Below, in pieces: positions 13,001 through 25,899 of a stretch of DNA of 64,000 nt. Below the pieces are notes generated by a model. It made no database searches, was not told the DNA's origin, and saw only the letters and a list, made by a program, of their open reading frames with translations. The stretch is from assembly GCA_037074765.1 (NCBI GenBank), contig JBAMDO010000024.1, positions 248,001 through 312,000 of the forward strand, in the 5' to 3' direction. The DNA is from Mansonella perstans. Its lineage: Eukaryota; Nematoda; Chromadorea; Rhabditida; Onchocercidae. The stretch's first letter is position 1, and each line of letters begins with the position of its first letter. The translations under genes and the position numbers were made by a program.

Positions 13001-14023
13001 GGCGATACAGCCCCCACCTCAACAACCAAGTTCTGCAACTAGTACCATGAATGTCTCGCAAGTGATGAATGTGCAGCAACAACAACACTTACCGCCACAA
13101 CAACAACAGCAGCAGGCACCGCCGCCTCAGCAGCAATATCAGCAAGCTCCACTCCCATCGCAGCAACAACCACAACCTCAGCAGCAACCTTATCCTTCCC
13201 AGGGTGGTTATCCACCACAGCAGCAGTACCCTCAATATGCGCAGAATACTTCACCACAACAATACCCTCCACAGGGTGTGTTCAATTTAGTTTAATTTAA
13301 TTATAACCAGTCTAAATTTACAAATGTATTCCGTCTTCAGGCATATATCATATTATAAACAAATCAGGTATCTAAATTGCTTCCTTTGAATAATTTACTA
13401 TACTAATGAAGCGTTATAGGTTATCCAAATGCACCATCACAAGGATATTATGGGCAGCCTGGGACTCGACCGCCTTACCCGCAGCAGTATACACAACGAC
13501 CGCCTTATCAACAACCAATGCAGGTGCACTGTTCAGATGTTTTTGATAACATTCACATTTTTTGCTTCCAGAGAATATGTTCGTTCATATACCGAGAAAT
13601 GACTTTAAAAATAGTTGGTAATATCATATAAGTTAGGTTGAAATACATTGAAATTTATGTAATTTTAGGCCTATGGACAACCAGTGCGGCCAAGTTTCCC
13701 GCCAACGTCAGTTGCAGCTCCACCACCTAATCAAAACTATGGTTATCCTCAGGGCTACCCACCACAAGGACCACAGGCATGAATTTGAGATAAAGGACTA
13801 ATATAATAGTATAATCATCTCAAGAAAATGTAGATATTAATTAATGAAAGATTCAGTTCTTCAAGAAATTTCATTTCAAATTTTTTAGTATGCACCACCC
13901 GGTGGCTATGCACATCCGCAAGGTCAGCAAGCACCACCGTCAACTTCAATGCCTCAATCAGTAGAGTCTTCGGATGCTGCTACGCCACCTATGCATCAGG
14001 GGACGCCATCGAATCAGCAATAA
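7004..14023 (+). CDS. swsn-1: SWI/SNF (BAF) core subunit SMARCC/BAF155-170 ortholog
   Basis: Nineteen phase-consistent exons: 7004-7035, 7440-7534, 7922-8004, 8365-8507, 8690-8803, 9127-9286, 9786-9944, 10153-10245, 10396-10507, 10581-10703, 10977-11114, 11210-11400, 11721-11855, 11971-12085, 12313-12483, 12694-13275, 13420-13523, 13669-13776, 13889-14023; 930 aa. Domains: acidic/basic leader (1-70); SWIRM (about 71-175; [37 protein letters not shown]); SANT (about 263-330; [30 protein letters not shown]); [19 protein letters not shown] helix; coiled coil (about 481-565; [20 protein letters not shown]); then a Gln/Pro-rich tail of about 365 residues. The family is the scaffold of ATP-dependent chromatin remodelling in the nucleus. 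The start ATG 7004 was chosen because its exon ends in the phase exon 2 needs. The N-terminal MarR/BRCT/chromo-like module of the human protein is not seen. The last intron would use a GC donor (13777). Confidence 0.95.
8553..8629 (+). other. Long intronic hairpin (nested inverted repeat) in swsn-1
   Basis: In the intron 8508-8689 a 17-nt arm (8574-8590, GTTCAAAGAACCACATC) faces 8599-8615 (GATGTGATTCTTTGAAC) across an 8-nt loop, with one mismatch. An outer 7-bp pair ATTTCAC (8553-8559) / GTGAAAT (8623-8629) encloses it. Either strand could fold. Candidates are a mirtron-like or miRNA-like hairpin, a splicing-regulatory structure or a MITE remnant. Function is not shown by sequence alone. Confidence 0.7.
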
Positions 14024-15743
14024 AATGGTGTTCTGAAATTTGATATGTATGCATAAATAGTTCTTAAATTTGTATGTTTTTATGAAAGATATTTCATAGT
14101 ACCAATTTGTGTGGTATGAGTTAATATAAACCAGATAATCAAAATCAGACAGCAAGTTTCCCTCATCAAATTGTTTCTAGTGGGCCATCGGTAGGTTCAA
14201 ATAATGGACAGTTCCAATTTGTTACTTTAGAACGCTTCTGAAATTCTTTGCCATAATGTTTAGTATGCATTTGTACGATTATTATTATTATTGTTATTAT
14301 TATTATCATATGAAAACCATGTATTGGACGTCTTACGAATCGTGCTGTTGAATCCGGTTTAATCTTAATTTTTTATCAAAATTTTTAATTGGAAATGATA
14401 TCAGTCTATTTTATTTTTCCAATTCCCTATTACTTTCAGTTTTTGATCGTGTCATAGTTCATAATTGCTGCTCTTTGCAATTATTTTGCAATTTACGTTA
14501 ATTGTTACGTTGGAATTTCTTATGCTCTGTTAATTGTTGTTGGATGTTATGACAGAATAGGAACTGAATATATGTTTGCAGGGAAAATGCACGAAAAAAT
14601 TATCTATAGGAATTGAATAATCAATAATTTTAATTAGAATATAAACATAAATAGTTTGAAGAAGGAACATAAATACCATTTTAATTAAAATTTATGTTTA
14701 ATGTTTTTTACAAGCTATTATTTTGGTGGAAGAAAGAGAAAGTAGTAAAGTTTGAAAGTTGAGCTGTGTTTTTTTTTTTTTTGTTTAATTTTAAAACTTA
14801 AAATTATTTTGAGTATTGTTTTTACTTTTTTTACAGTGAAATTTTTTTCCTTTTATAAATGTGTATGTATTTGTCGTAAATAAAATGTTTTTTTTCTTTA
14901 TTTTTATATTCCTACACATTGTATGGTAAATTTTCAACATAATTAATTTGATGCATTTACAAATGTTGACAATGCTTATTTTCTTACTTACTGCGAAAAA
15001 ATATTTTTTATGATAGATTGTGAAATTTTAATTTCTTAACTTGACCGTATAATCATGTTTTGTGATGTTCAGAGAGAGAGAGAGATAATTGATCCATTAA
15101 GGATAATAACATGGGCGAGCGATATTTAAATTTCATTTATTTTCATTATAATTTTTTCCCTCCTTCTTTTCCTCATTTCATTGTATCAGAGATTGTTGAT
15201 CCATTAAGGATAATGATGATAGCATTGTTTAAATTAATCCATTAAGAGTGATGGCATTGTTTAAATTATTAAGCCATATGGATGAGGGATATTTAAATTT
15301 CATTTATTTTTATTATAATTTTTTTTTCCTATTCGTTTCCTTATCCCATGGCAAAAAATTGATTTGATTTTTTTTTGATTCATCAATCTAATATATGTAA
15401 AAGTTAAGAAATTGAGAATGAAAGATTTGATAGTATTGACAAACTGAGATTTGACAAATTTTATTTATTCTGATTGAATTAGTAAATAATATATGATATA
15501 AGAGATTATTGCAAAAATAATGAAATTCTTGTAGTAAAAGTAAAATTTGAATTTATATGGTAAACTTTTTTGGCATTGTTCCAATTTATAAATTTTTTGC
15601 TAAATAATTTCGGCAAATTGAATTTTTTTTTAGCTCTTTCGTTAAATGTAAAATCTTATAAATTCCATAAATAAATCTACTTTACATTTAGATTCTTTGA
15701 TTTTCAAAAAAATTATGAAGACTTTTGTGAAAAATTTGAAAAA
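14024..15743. other. Intergenic region, swsn-1 to SLD5
   Basis: Contains the swsn-1 3' UTR, an ATT-rich microsatellite near 14279-14308 and a duplicated block (about 15083-15170 and 15185-15340) sharing TTGATCCATTAAGGATAAT and ATATTTAAATTTCATTTATT. No exon seen. The 1.7-kb gap does not look like a tight nematode operon spacing. Confidence 0.5.
14879..14884 (+). promoter_or_regulatory. Possible AATAAA polyadenylation signal of swsn-1
   Basis: AATAAA after a T-rich stretch about 860 bp past the swsn-1 stop. Many AT-rich hexamers occur by chance here, so an earlier site may be used. Confidence 0.25.
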
Positions 15744-17761
15744 ATGAGCAGAGGATTTTCGCTTGGAGAAGAGAATGGTTATGATGATAATATGCTATCA
15801 TCAATGGATGAACTGGGATCATCATCATTATCACAATCAAGAATGCAACCAGTGAATATAACGGATGAAACTGACATTATGGAAAGTGTTATTGATGATG
15901 ATGTTGATAATAATAATGGTGATGATGACGATGATGATAATGACGATAACGAATCGATAACACCTGCCCAACTTGTAAAAGAAATTACTATTGCATGGCA
16001 GAATGAAATTTGTGCACCACGACTATTGCCACATATGTAGGTTATAGATATATCTAATTATATGCATAATTAGTTAGTTAATTAGTTAATCATATGGGAT
16101 TTCATTAATTCTTATTTAATTATAGATTCATTAAATTTTTTTACTCCAATAATTCAATCATTTAATTTTTCAATAAAACGAAAAGTATGAAAAAAAATCT
16201 ATTAGGTCTTTTTTTTTCAGGGAAACTATTGTTGATTTAATGATTGATCAAATAGAATCAATGGAAGAGAATTTTAGTAAATGCAAGAATCACACTTCAT
16301 TGAAAGTTATCCTTCATAAGATGGAAGTGCAACGTTTGGCATATATGATCAATGAGTATATTAGAGTACGATTAAAAAAGGTTTCAGTTTCTTTTTGAAT
16401 TTATCAATGATTGCAACTGATCCAATCACATTATTATTGAAGGATTAAATAGCTAATAGGCTATTTATTTAATTGCTAATGCATTCATTATGGGTATCAA
16501 ATGTTCGTTTAGTGTAGAATGTTTGTCCAATAATGTAGTTGGAATTGAGCAAAGTAATGAGCTGAATTGTTATTTCAATATATAGTGATTTTAGATCATT
16601 TTGTAGGTTTTTGCTTTTTGCTTTTTTGTGCTACAAGCGTATGGACAAAAATAATATTTAGAGAGAAATGGTTTAATAGTGAAAAAAACTGTGAATTAGT
16701 TGTAAGTCAAATGAAAAGTAATATTGCATAGTATGAATTTTAAGCTAATAAGAAAACTACATGAAAACCAAAAACTATTATATGATTAAATAAAAGTATA
16801 GGAAAATTCTATTAAATTTTTCAGATCGAAAAAGATGTTGAATTATTACAGAATGAGAATGTTGAACGAGAAAAAACAAATGCTCCACGTTTGCTTAGTT
16901 CAGCTGAAAAAGCTTTTGCTGAGCGGTAGTGTTTATCATTTTTTTTCCATTAGTTCCTTAATGGGATTAATGAAATTTTATAATTTTTCCAAAACTTTCC
17001 TACCTATTCATTAATTAGTTTTGATCATTTTTCAATTTTTGTCAATTTTGGTAATTTTTTTATTTTGCTCATTTGTTTTTTTCTTTCTTCATTTTACTAT
17101 TTTTAATTAATTATTTACTTAGTGAAGATAGATATTATAAATTGCAATGTTTTCCGATAATGCTTCCCATTTACTGCACTTAATACTAGTTAGGGAAATA
17201 AACTAGATTGATTATTCCCATTAAATTTTTGATTAGACTTAATGTAGAGATAATGAATTGCAAAGTCTTCTGATAATGCATTATAACGTCTTCGCATTTA
17301 TGCACTTAATTCTGGTTAAGGAAATTAGCCAGACTGATTATTCCATTAAATTTTTGATTTGGAAGTAATTTTTTCCAAATAATCATATTTATTAGGCATT
17401 AGAAAAGATAATGGGTGTAAGATTAACAACGTCCTTTAATTTTTTTTTTGAAAATTCCTAGACGACACCATATGTCTCCCAAATTTATAGCTATGAAATA
17501 TTGAAACGTCGTTTGATGGAAACGAATTTTTTGGAACGAATACCACCAGCATTGCAACGCCTTCCATTTACCGCACTTGATATGTCTGCTGAACGAGTGA
17601 TTATTGAAGTGACCAGTGACAAACAGGAGCATGTAGTGATTCCCGATATGAATGATATGTTATCAGATCGAGCTATTGATCTGCCACCCGGTTCCATTCA
17701 TTTCATTCCATATCCATCTATAGCTGATCTTTTGGAAAGCAATAAAGTTCGCTTACTATAG
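15744..17761 (+). CDS. sld-5: GINS complex subunit SLD5 (GINS4)
   Basis: Four exons in phase: 15744-16036, 16221-16380, 16825-16925, 17491-17761; 274 aa. SLD5 is part of the GINS tetramer that binds MCM2-7 and CDC45 to form the CMG helicase at replication forks. Seen: LVKEITIAWQNEICAPRLL, VDLMIDQIESMEENF, LKVILHKMEVQRLAYMI..YIRVRLKKIEKDVELL, SAEKAFAERY, RIPPALQRLPF, and a C-terminal B-domain ending in IDLPPGSIHFIPYPSIADLL. These line up with the human protein in order and spacing. The N terminus is about 50 residues longer than in human and contains an Asp/Asn run near residues 53-72. The acceptor at 17490 (not 17461) was picked because it restores phase and the spacing to the PPxLQ segment. 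Confidence 0.92.
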
Positions 17762-19089
17762 TACACACACTACTTCCGATTAATTCCTTTCATTTTAGTC
17801 ATATAAAAGAGACAGTGATGTAAAAAAAATTTTTGCAATGTAAATCAAAACTTCTATCATTCTATTATTCATATGTGTTATTTTCCTTTTCCTTTTCTTA
17901 TTCTTAATTGCTTGGAAGTATTCTCAAAGTATCTTTTTGCTTATTTCCAATCGTAAAAAATGTTGTTTAGTGAGAAATTTCAAATCAAATAGTGTGTATT
18001 TTTCAATATTTCATGTCTTTCAACTGATATCACACTGATATTTTGTTTCTTTATCATATTTATCATATAATTATTTAAAAATGATTTTTTTTCTTTCATT
18101 ATTTTAATCATCATCTTCATCTTACTTACTCAAGCGATATGCTGATAGTAAGATGATAACTTGTGATTTTTTTCATAAAATCTCTATGACCATATATACT
18201 ATCAATATAAAGAACAAGAATGTAAGAAATTTCAAATTTAGAATGGCGAAACACTTTGATATAAAAAGTACATATAATTTTGTGACATAACAACAGAATC
18301 ATATGAGCAAAGCAATTTGATTGTAATAAATGGTACTATCTTGTAATTATCTTATTTGACTCAATAAAGAAATGAATTAGACATAACAGAAGTAATAACA
18401 TGAATTAAATGATTAAAAAGTAATAATCAAAACAATTGTAATAATGAGTAATCATAATAATGAAATCATAGTAACAATTGTAATAGTGAAATAATTTTTT
18501 TTCTTTCATAATAATAAATATGCTATTAATATTTTCAAATTAATAATCAAAACAATTGTAATAATGAGTAATCATAATAATGAAATCATAGTAACAATCG
18601 TAATAGTGAAATAACTTTTTTTCTTTCATAATAATAAATATGCTATTAATATTTTCAAATTAATTTATCTTGAAAATTTTGTAAGAATTTTTTTGAAAAC
18701 TAAACACATAAGAATTTTACAAATAATTTCTCTCAGATATCAATTAGAGTTTTTGTTTAAAGAAAAAACAAATCGATTAAAAATAATTTGCGAGATCTTC
18801 CAACATTATTCAGGATGAATATTAATCTCAATGGAATGTATAATATATTATTCAACTGCTTAAATTATCATATCATAACTATATCTAAACTGGAACAAAC
18901 AAAACAATCATTTGATTTTTTGGGGATTGCACAGAATTGAAAATAATAAAACACATGGTAATTAATGAATGAAACATGTTGATTAGTTAATTAAACATGT
19001 TGGTGAATGAGTCACATTTGCTTAAAAATTACGGTAATAAAAAAAGAAAAAAACAAAAGTTCTTTAAGAAATTCGATCAAACTATTTAA
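17762..19089. other. Convergent intergenic region, SLD5 to SPTLC2
   Basis: Very AT-rich 3' flanks of two convergent genes. The only clear structure is the 120-bp tandem duplication at 18421-18660. Confidence 0.5.
18421..18660. repeat. 120-bp near-perfect tandem duplication
   Basis: 18421-18540 and 18541-18660 are the same 120 bases with two T/C differences (18599 and about 18615). Both copies begin TAATAATCAAAACAATTGTA and end ATTAATATTTTCAAAT. The high identity means it is recent. Confidence 0.95.
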
Positions 19090-22000
19090 TTACCAATCAA
19101 TTGCTAGATTTGCATATTTTTGCTTTATTCGCAGCGATAGAATATTACTTGCCTCAGCAACTTCTTTAATAGCATTCAGTACATAATTGAGCATTTCTTT
19201 GGTATGTGCAGCACTAAGGCAAATTCGTACACGACTTTCAGTCATATGTGTCGCAGGAAATGAAACCACTACAACACCCACACGTCGATTTAGCATTTCT
19301 CGTCCCCAAAATCTAAAAGAAAAAATTTTACAGTATGCCTTAAAATGAGAATAATTCTTTACGTACTGTAAGAAATTTGCATAAGAAATATCAAATACTG
19401 AATAATAATAATAATAATTGAAGAATATATTAATAAAAATGATAAGGAAAAATGACAGTAAATAATTTTATCCAATAAAAAATATTTTCGCTAAAATTCT
19501 TAGATATGCAAAAAAAAAAAAAAAAAAAAAAAACAAATTATTCAAAAACTACAAGAAACAAACATTTTTAGCTTTTTTTCTTTTTTTAAATATTAAAAAT
19601 TCCCTCTACTAACCCGCATTTGGTAGGATAATAAAGCATAATTGGAACAACCGGACTGTCATCAGAACCATATACAATACAACCCATACGTTTTAAATGT
19701 TTCCGAAAATAATGCGTATTACGCCGTAAATGTTGTCTTCGCATTTCACCTGGAATTAGAAAATAGAAAATTTAACTATTTTTTTTCTTGAAAAATTCCA
19801 ACTCATTTTTGAAGTGCAAGAAAATTATCTAATCAAAAAAAACTATCAGTAATGATAATTTTTATTTAATTAATTAATATATCTTGCTAAATATCTTGCT
19901 CGATAATTCAAATACATTTCAGCTTCACATTTACGTGATTGGCAAATTTAGCATTTCAAACATCGATGAAATTTTCATACTGTGGGACTTTTCTTTATAC
20001 CATATACGTGAAATTTTCTTAATATGGTAGACAGTGAAAGTTTCTTCATACGGTATGCAATGAAATTTTCAAAGTACAATAAAGAAATAGTAGTCATTAA
20101 AAATATCAATAGCTTTCGTTGAAGTTTTCAAAATAATTATTTTCAATCATTCAACTATTGTTACATATACTTATGTAGAAAATTATGTATAATTATGTAC
20201 AAAAAAAAATTCACATACGTATGTAAAAATAAATAAGACAAATAAAAAAAAATAAGACAAATAAATTGCCCATGCACACAAGCTAATGCTTACCTTCATT
20301 AGAGCCATCAAGACCCATAATAATTTTAATTGATGAAATGATTTGTTGTGCAATTGGTGGTGACATTGGAAGTGCATAGATTGTTGCAGCAGAATTTACT
20401 CGTATATAATTTATAAGGCGCTGAAAAAAAAAGAAAAAAAATACTTATGATATTACCGTAGTTATATTTTTCATATATAACAGAGAAAAGGTGGAACAAA
20501 ATTATCATAAAAAAGAAATTTATAAAAAATTTAATAAATTTCAAAAATAATATAATTTTTTTTTCTTGCGATCAAAGCTGTACTAATTTTGAATTATTTG
20601 CCCTTTTCAAAATATAAATTTGAAAGTAATAAAAAATTCAATAGCGAGAAAAAGTAATAAATATTCTAAACAAAACTAACATTTATATATGTATATGAAT
20701 AATTAATTATACACTTACCTTATTACCTGCAATATAACCACCAGCTGCACCAAAACTTTTTGTGAATGTTCCCATTAGTATATCAACATCATGTGGATCA
20801 CAACCCCAATAATCAACAATGCCACGTCCATGTGGACCCATTGCTCCTGCATAGATTTACTTAATTAATTAATATAACGCATAAAGAAATTGACTAAAAA
20901 ACACATGTGAAAACAAAAATTAACTATTAAAAATTAACATACAAAAAATATTAGCAATTTTAGGACTAAACTAATGAAATTAGATTTGAAAAAAATTTCT
21001 AAGTGAACTTCTAGTGATCACATCTTTTTAAGTAAATCTATTTACGATGCGACATATCTTGAACTTAAAAAAAAAATTAATACACAATAAGATGACAGAT
21101 TGCTTTTTTTGATCTAAAACACAAGTGATAATGTAAATTATGCAAATTAAGAAGGTAATTGATTGGACAGGTAATTGCACAGGAAAGAAAAATTAGTAAT
21201 TAAGCAAAGAGAAGTAATAAGCAAAAAAATTACACATTACCAATAGAATGTGCCTCATCAAGATACACATAAGCACCGTATTTTTTCTTTAGCGCAATAA
21301 CAGCTGGTAAATTACATATTGAACCTTCCATCGAATATATTCCTTCCACAATGATTAAAATTTTTGTAAATGGTTTTTTCGTTTTCGGATTACCGTATAC
21401 AATTGCATCACGAATTTTTTTCTCCAAATCCACCATATCTTTAATTTAAAAAAATTCATAAATTACTGTAAAATAATGATGATTAATTATCTGCTACTAA
21501 ATCAATCAGTAATTTCCCAGGAAAATTAATAAAATGGTATATGATCATTTAATTAAACAGTATATGATCATTTAATTAAATGGTATATGATCACTTAATG
21601 TGAGCTAAAAAAAAAATAAAATTAAGAAATTTGAAAAGATAATTTTTGAATGATGAACAGCTTTTCAAACAATATAAATTAATCAAATGATCGTTTTATT
21701 TAAGCTTTTACTTTGTACAGTTGGAAAAGTGTAATAAGTATTTCCTCTCTATATCATCTATTATTATTGATTTTCCAATTTTCCTTGAAAAATGATGCAT
21801 GCAAATCAATTTTTAGAGATTTTTATAGACATTCACAAATAGCAATCATATAATTCCCTGGACAAAAAAAAAACTGACCATCATGTTTGAATATACGAAT
21901 TATTGCACCGGACATACGACTACCAAGAATAAGTGATGCATGATTGAATTGATCACTAATTATAATTGAATTCTGCAAAAAAATTTCATCAATAATAATA

Positions 22001-25000
22001 TGAAAAAAAAAATTCAATTTGAAAACTTCATTACAGTCACATTAGGTATCATCATCAAATAATTAAGTCCAATCAAAAAAAAAGACGGTATTACAGCATC
22101 GGTGCCAAAAAGCGGTATTACAGTATCAGTACCCGAAAACGGTATTGCAGTATCGGTACCAAATAACTAAATCATCAAATAACTAAATCCAATCAAAAAA
22201 ATAAAATGAAAAAAATGACTATTACTTCATCAGCTAAACATGGTGTATTGAGAGAATTTGTAGCAAAACCCATACTAAAACATATCGCGTCATCAACACC
22301 TATAAATTGTGCTACCAATTTTTCCAGATCACGTTGTGCTTTTGAAAATCCTGGAATTTATTATTAAAATTATTGCTCATATATGATCGGTCGAACGATC
22401 TGATCAATCCAGTAATGATCATTGTTTCTCACATTTAAATTACAATAAAGTCATTAAATGTAACACTAGTTCATATAATTAAATTAAAATTTTAAATAAA
22501 AAAATCATTTTACAAAATGTAATGTTAAATGTTACATCTGAAAGTATATAAAATAATATCCTGAGATGTTTGAATGGCAAATATGAATCCTCTGAAGGAT
22601 TAAATTATATATATGTGTATGTATGTGTGTATGTGTGTGTATGTGTGTGTATGTGTATATGTATGTGTGTATGTATGTGTGTATATATGTGTGTATGTGT
22701 GTGCATTTTTATTCCAAATTATTCTGAACATTTTTGAATAAACCAGTTCCTAGCAATAAATCATTCAGGATTTATACTGATTAAATTATTCAAGGATATT
22801 TCAATAAAATATATTGTATGAAAAAAAAAATTGTTTTAGGTTAGATTTTATATAAATTTTTAGAAAACCATTGCATATTTAGATAATCCTAGCAACATGC
22901 GAATTAACAATTCAAAATACCAAAAAAAAAATTTTTAGAATTTCTTTCTCCAATCATTAATCCAGAAAAACCACATATATCCAAGAATCGCAGGATCTTG
23001 TATTTTGAAATAATAATTATTTATATTAATGAGCATTAATAAATATACAATGATTTATATATACCTAATTGTTGAATGGAACAACATGTTGACAATCCTT
23101 GTTCATCGATAATTGCTGCTGCTTCTTTCCCACAAAAACTATTGGTTTCGGCAAATCCCAGATAATTATATGAACCAACATTGATTACTTCCGTTTCAGT
23201 TCCGGGATATCTAAATAAATATGAAATGTTAATTTAATTTATCAATCTCATCAATTCTATTTATACAAAAATAAAAATCACATCTTTTTTCCCATAACAT
23301 TTTCCTGGGTTTTTTTTTTCTTTTTTTTTTTTTTTTTTAAATAAATTCATAAAGAAGATCACACTAACTTATAAGTCCAGTTGTAATCATCGGAATATCG
23401 ATCCAGCAGTTTTACCGTTGCACCCGGAACACTACAGATTGGTCGTTCAAAAACATCTCGTACACGCATGTAGCAATTTCGTTCGTAAATTGCTTCAAAT
23501 TCGGCGAAAAGTGAAACAAAATCCTAAAAATTCAAAAATAAATTAATTAATTAATAACTAAATGGTAAGCAGTAATACTTTTATTCAACTTCCCATTTTA
23601 TCTGTCAAAATTTACCTTAATTGAAATTTCGGTGCAAAGTTTCTAGGAATAGTTGGATACCTGACATTTAGAATAGGTGAGATGTTCAAAGAATATAGTA
23701 AATATAATAAAGCCTATCGAGAAGCGTTCAATGTTCAAAGAAGTTAAAACAATAAAAAAAAACCAAATTTACTAACTTTTTGTTCTGGCCTTTCAACAGC
23801 TGCAAAATTCTTCTCGATGCCATGCCTACGAAGTAATTCTCGTAAGAATGCAAAAATCATCAAAACAGTCCAACAAAAATACACGGAAAGTGATGTGAGG
23901 AAACTTTTCTGGAAAAAAAAACAGTTATTAAAATTTTGAAAGTAAAAATTATTAAAACTTCTTAATCCGATATATTACTAAAAGATTTCAAATTACTTTA
24001 ACGATTCGTTTTCGTTAGAAATCAAAATGAAAATGAATTACTAAAATCAATTAGTCATCAAATAATACACTTTGAAATTAGTAAGCTAATTAGTAGCTGC
24101 AAAGTATTGAAATTAGTAGGCTAATTAATGGGTGTAAGGTATTGGAATTAGCAAGCTAATTAATAGCTGTAAATTACTGCAAAAAAAAAGTTATTGCTAA
24201 AACTATCAATCATTGAAATATGCAAAAAAAAATATCTTAATATTTTTTAAGAATTATATTTTCATAGACCAATAAAATTTTCTTCAAACATTTCGAAATT
24301 TTATCTAAATCTGATAACATTTAAAGAACTAATGCCATATTATTTAATTAATTACTTAATTACCATATATTCCGATTTTAGATTTCATAACATTTAACAA
24401 TTAATGCTATATTATTTACTTAATTATGATACATTTCAATATTAAATTTCATAACGTTTAACAATTAATGCTATATTATTTACTTAATTACTTAATCATA
24501 TATATTTCGGTTTTAATTTTAATAGCCTTTAACAATCAATGTTATATTATATACTTAATTACGACACATTTCGATTTAAAATCAGTCAAAATCGCATCAA
24601 ATATATACGTACGTGCATCAAGTACACACGTACTAAAATCATATTGCAAAACAATAAATCAAGCAATGAATTATACCTACCTGTTCGAATTCATTTCTGC
24701 TAGATTTTTCATAATTTTTCTCATTTTTTGTTTTAATAAATCCATTCTGAAATCTTATATTTAAAAAATTTTTTATTACATACCGAAATTTTTTTTTCTT
24801 TTTTGTACAAACATACACATGTGAATACCAACAATCAATGGGATCAATCAATCTGATAACAAAAATGTATTGCTGCAGTAGTAGTATGTAGCTGTTGACA
24901 TTTATGAAACAAGAAATTCATCACGTATATTTGCAATTTAAATTAATCGAATTACCTGTTTGCGTTATTAAGGGTGCAAAATAATTTTAATTAACAAATT

Positions 25001-25282
25001 TTCAGATTTTCATGTGGCAATCAATGATTTATTTGAGTGCAGAGAGAATTATCAACCAAGTTATTTCAGCAACATTGACTACTTTGTTTGAGTTTGAGAA
25101 TTTTAAAAATTGTTCATCTATCTTTTAATTAATTTTATTCTGGGAATGAGAAGATAATTTATTACCTGTTGTGAAGATAATTCAATTGATGATAATTGAT
25201 TACAACAGTCCGATGATTCATCCACTTTACATGTGTTAATTTTCCACGAATATTCATCGTTATCATTATCACTATTAAACAT
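19090..25282 (-). CDS. sptl-2: Serine palmitoyltransferase, long-chain base subunit 2 (SPTLC2)
   Basis: Eleven minus-strand exons in phase: 25166-25282, 23777-23908, 23369-23523, 23065-23210, 22226-22350, 21879-21972, 21241-21438, 20719-20846, 20294-20420, 19614-19749, 19090-19312; 526 aa. The enzyme condenses L-serine with palmitoyl-CoA, the first step of sphingolipid synthesis, at the ER as a heterodimer with SPTLC1. Seen: a hydrophobic helix (about residues 43-60), [69 protein letters not shown], and PLP-lysine motif [13 protein letters not shown] with Lys near residue 352. The C-terminal part has [13 protein letters not shown] and [20 protein letters not shown]. The catalytic Lys marks the SPTLC2/3 rather than the SPTLC1 branch. 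Start: first ATG of an exon ending in the right phase. The C terminus is a little shorter than human. Gene choice between sptl-2 and sptl-3 names is uncertain. Confidence 0.95.
22085..22168. repeat. ~28-bp repeat, three copies, SPTLC2 intron
   Basis: Three copies of ACGGTATTACAGTATCGGTACC-like sequence, diverged, inside an SPTLC2 intron. Confidence 0.7.
22613..22705. repeat. TG/TATG microsatellite in SPTLC2 intron
   Basis: Alternating TGTG, TATG and TATA units over about 90 bases. Confidence 0.95.
24072..24170. repeat. ~37-bp repeat, three copies, SPTLC2 first intron
   Basis: Three drifted copies of GAAATTAGTAAGCTAATTA followed by GTAGCTGCAAAGTATT. Confidence 0.7.
24306..24575. repeat. ~70-bp repeat, four copies, SPTLC2 first intron
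   Basis: Four drifted copies of ACAATTAATGCTATATTATT + TACTTAATTA + ACATTTCGATTTT. The arrays help to explain the 1.26-kb length of this intron. Confidence 0.75.
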
Positions 25283-25490
25283 TTGTATTTAAATAAGATT
25301 AATGCAATAATGCAATGATTGATAATTATACAAATAATCAATTAATTAATAATCTAATGGAAATAAATTTTTTTTTAATTTTGAAATATTTCTGAATTTA
25401 TTTTTTTTCATAAATTTTGCAAAATTTCCAGAAAAAACTAATATTTAAAAATGGAATGTTAACAATATTTTCAAATGTATCATTACATCT

Positions 25491-25787
25491 CTAAATGATT
25501 GCTAAGCAAAGAAAAAGATGGAAAGCGGGAGAGAAAGGGAAAATTCTTCGATTTTTTTCTAAAAAAAAAAAAAAAAACAAATTGTACTTTTGAGACGATT
25601 GCACAAAGTTGTTTGTATCAGCATTGCTTCCAGTCGTTACTGTTAATTGCTGATGAGCCAAGTTTGAAGACTGTATTGTCAATGGACAGCAAACATCATA
25701 TGATGATAATTTTTGCAGTGATTCCGATACCTCGGAACATTCCTGACCAGCTACCGATAATGAATCAAACGCTATCGTCTCATCCAT
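25491..25787 (-). CDS. Candidate upstream exon or small gene (unplaced)
   Basis: A true ATG (25785-25787) opens a frame of about 68 Ser/Glu-rich residues (starts MDETIAFDSLSVAGQ) before a poly-T/A tract makes the rest low-complexity. It lies 200 bp upstream of the SPTLC2 start on the same strand and has a composition like the SPTLC2 first exon. A phase-0 donor GTGCAA inside it could in principle splice to 23908. It may be an alternative first exon, a separate short gene, or chance. Confidence 0.25.
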   Translation of the reverse strand: MDETIAFDSLSVAGQECSEVSESLQKLSSYDVCCPLTIQSSNLAHQQLTVTTGSNADTNNFVQSSQKYNLFFFFFLEKNRRIFPFSPAFHLFLCLAII

Positions 25788-25899
25788 TTTTTAGATCTTT
25801 CCAATTGATTTCTTACAAATAGTTTCATTGCAAAATTCAAATTAATTTAAAGCACATTTGAAGCACGTGTAAATGATCATTTCGAAATTCAATTCAATA

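Noticed and set aside
7004..17761. swsn-1 and SLD5 as one operon
   Set aside because: Same strand, but the 1.7-kb gap is much longer than usual nematode operon spacing and no spliced-leader evidence is visible.
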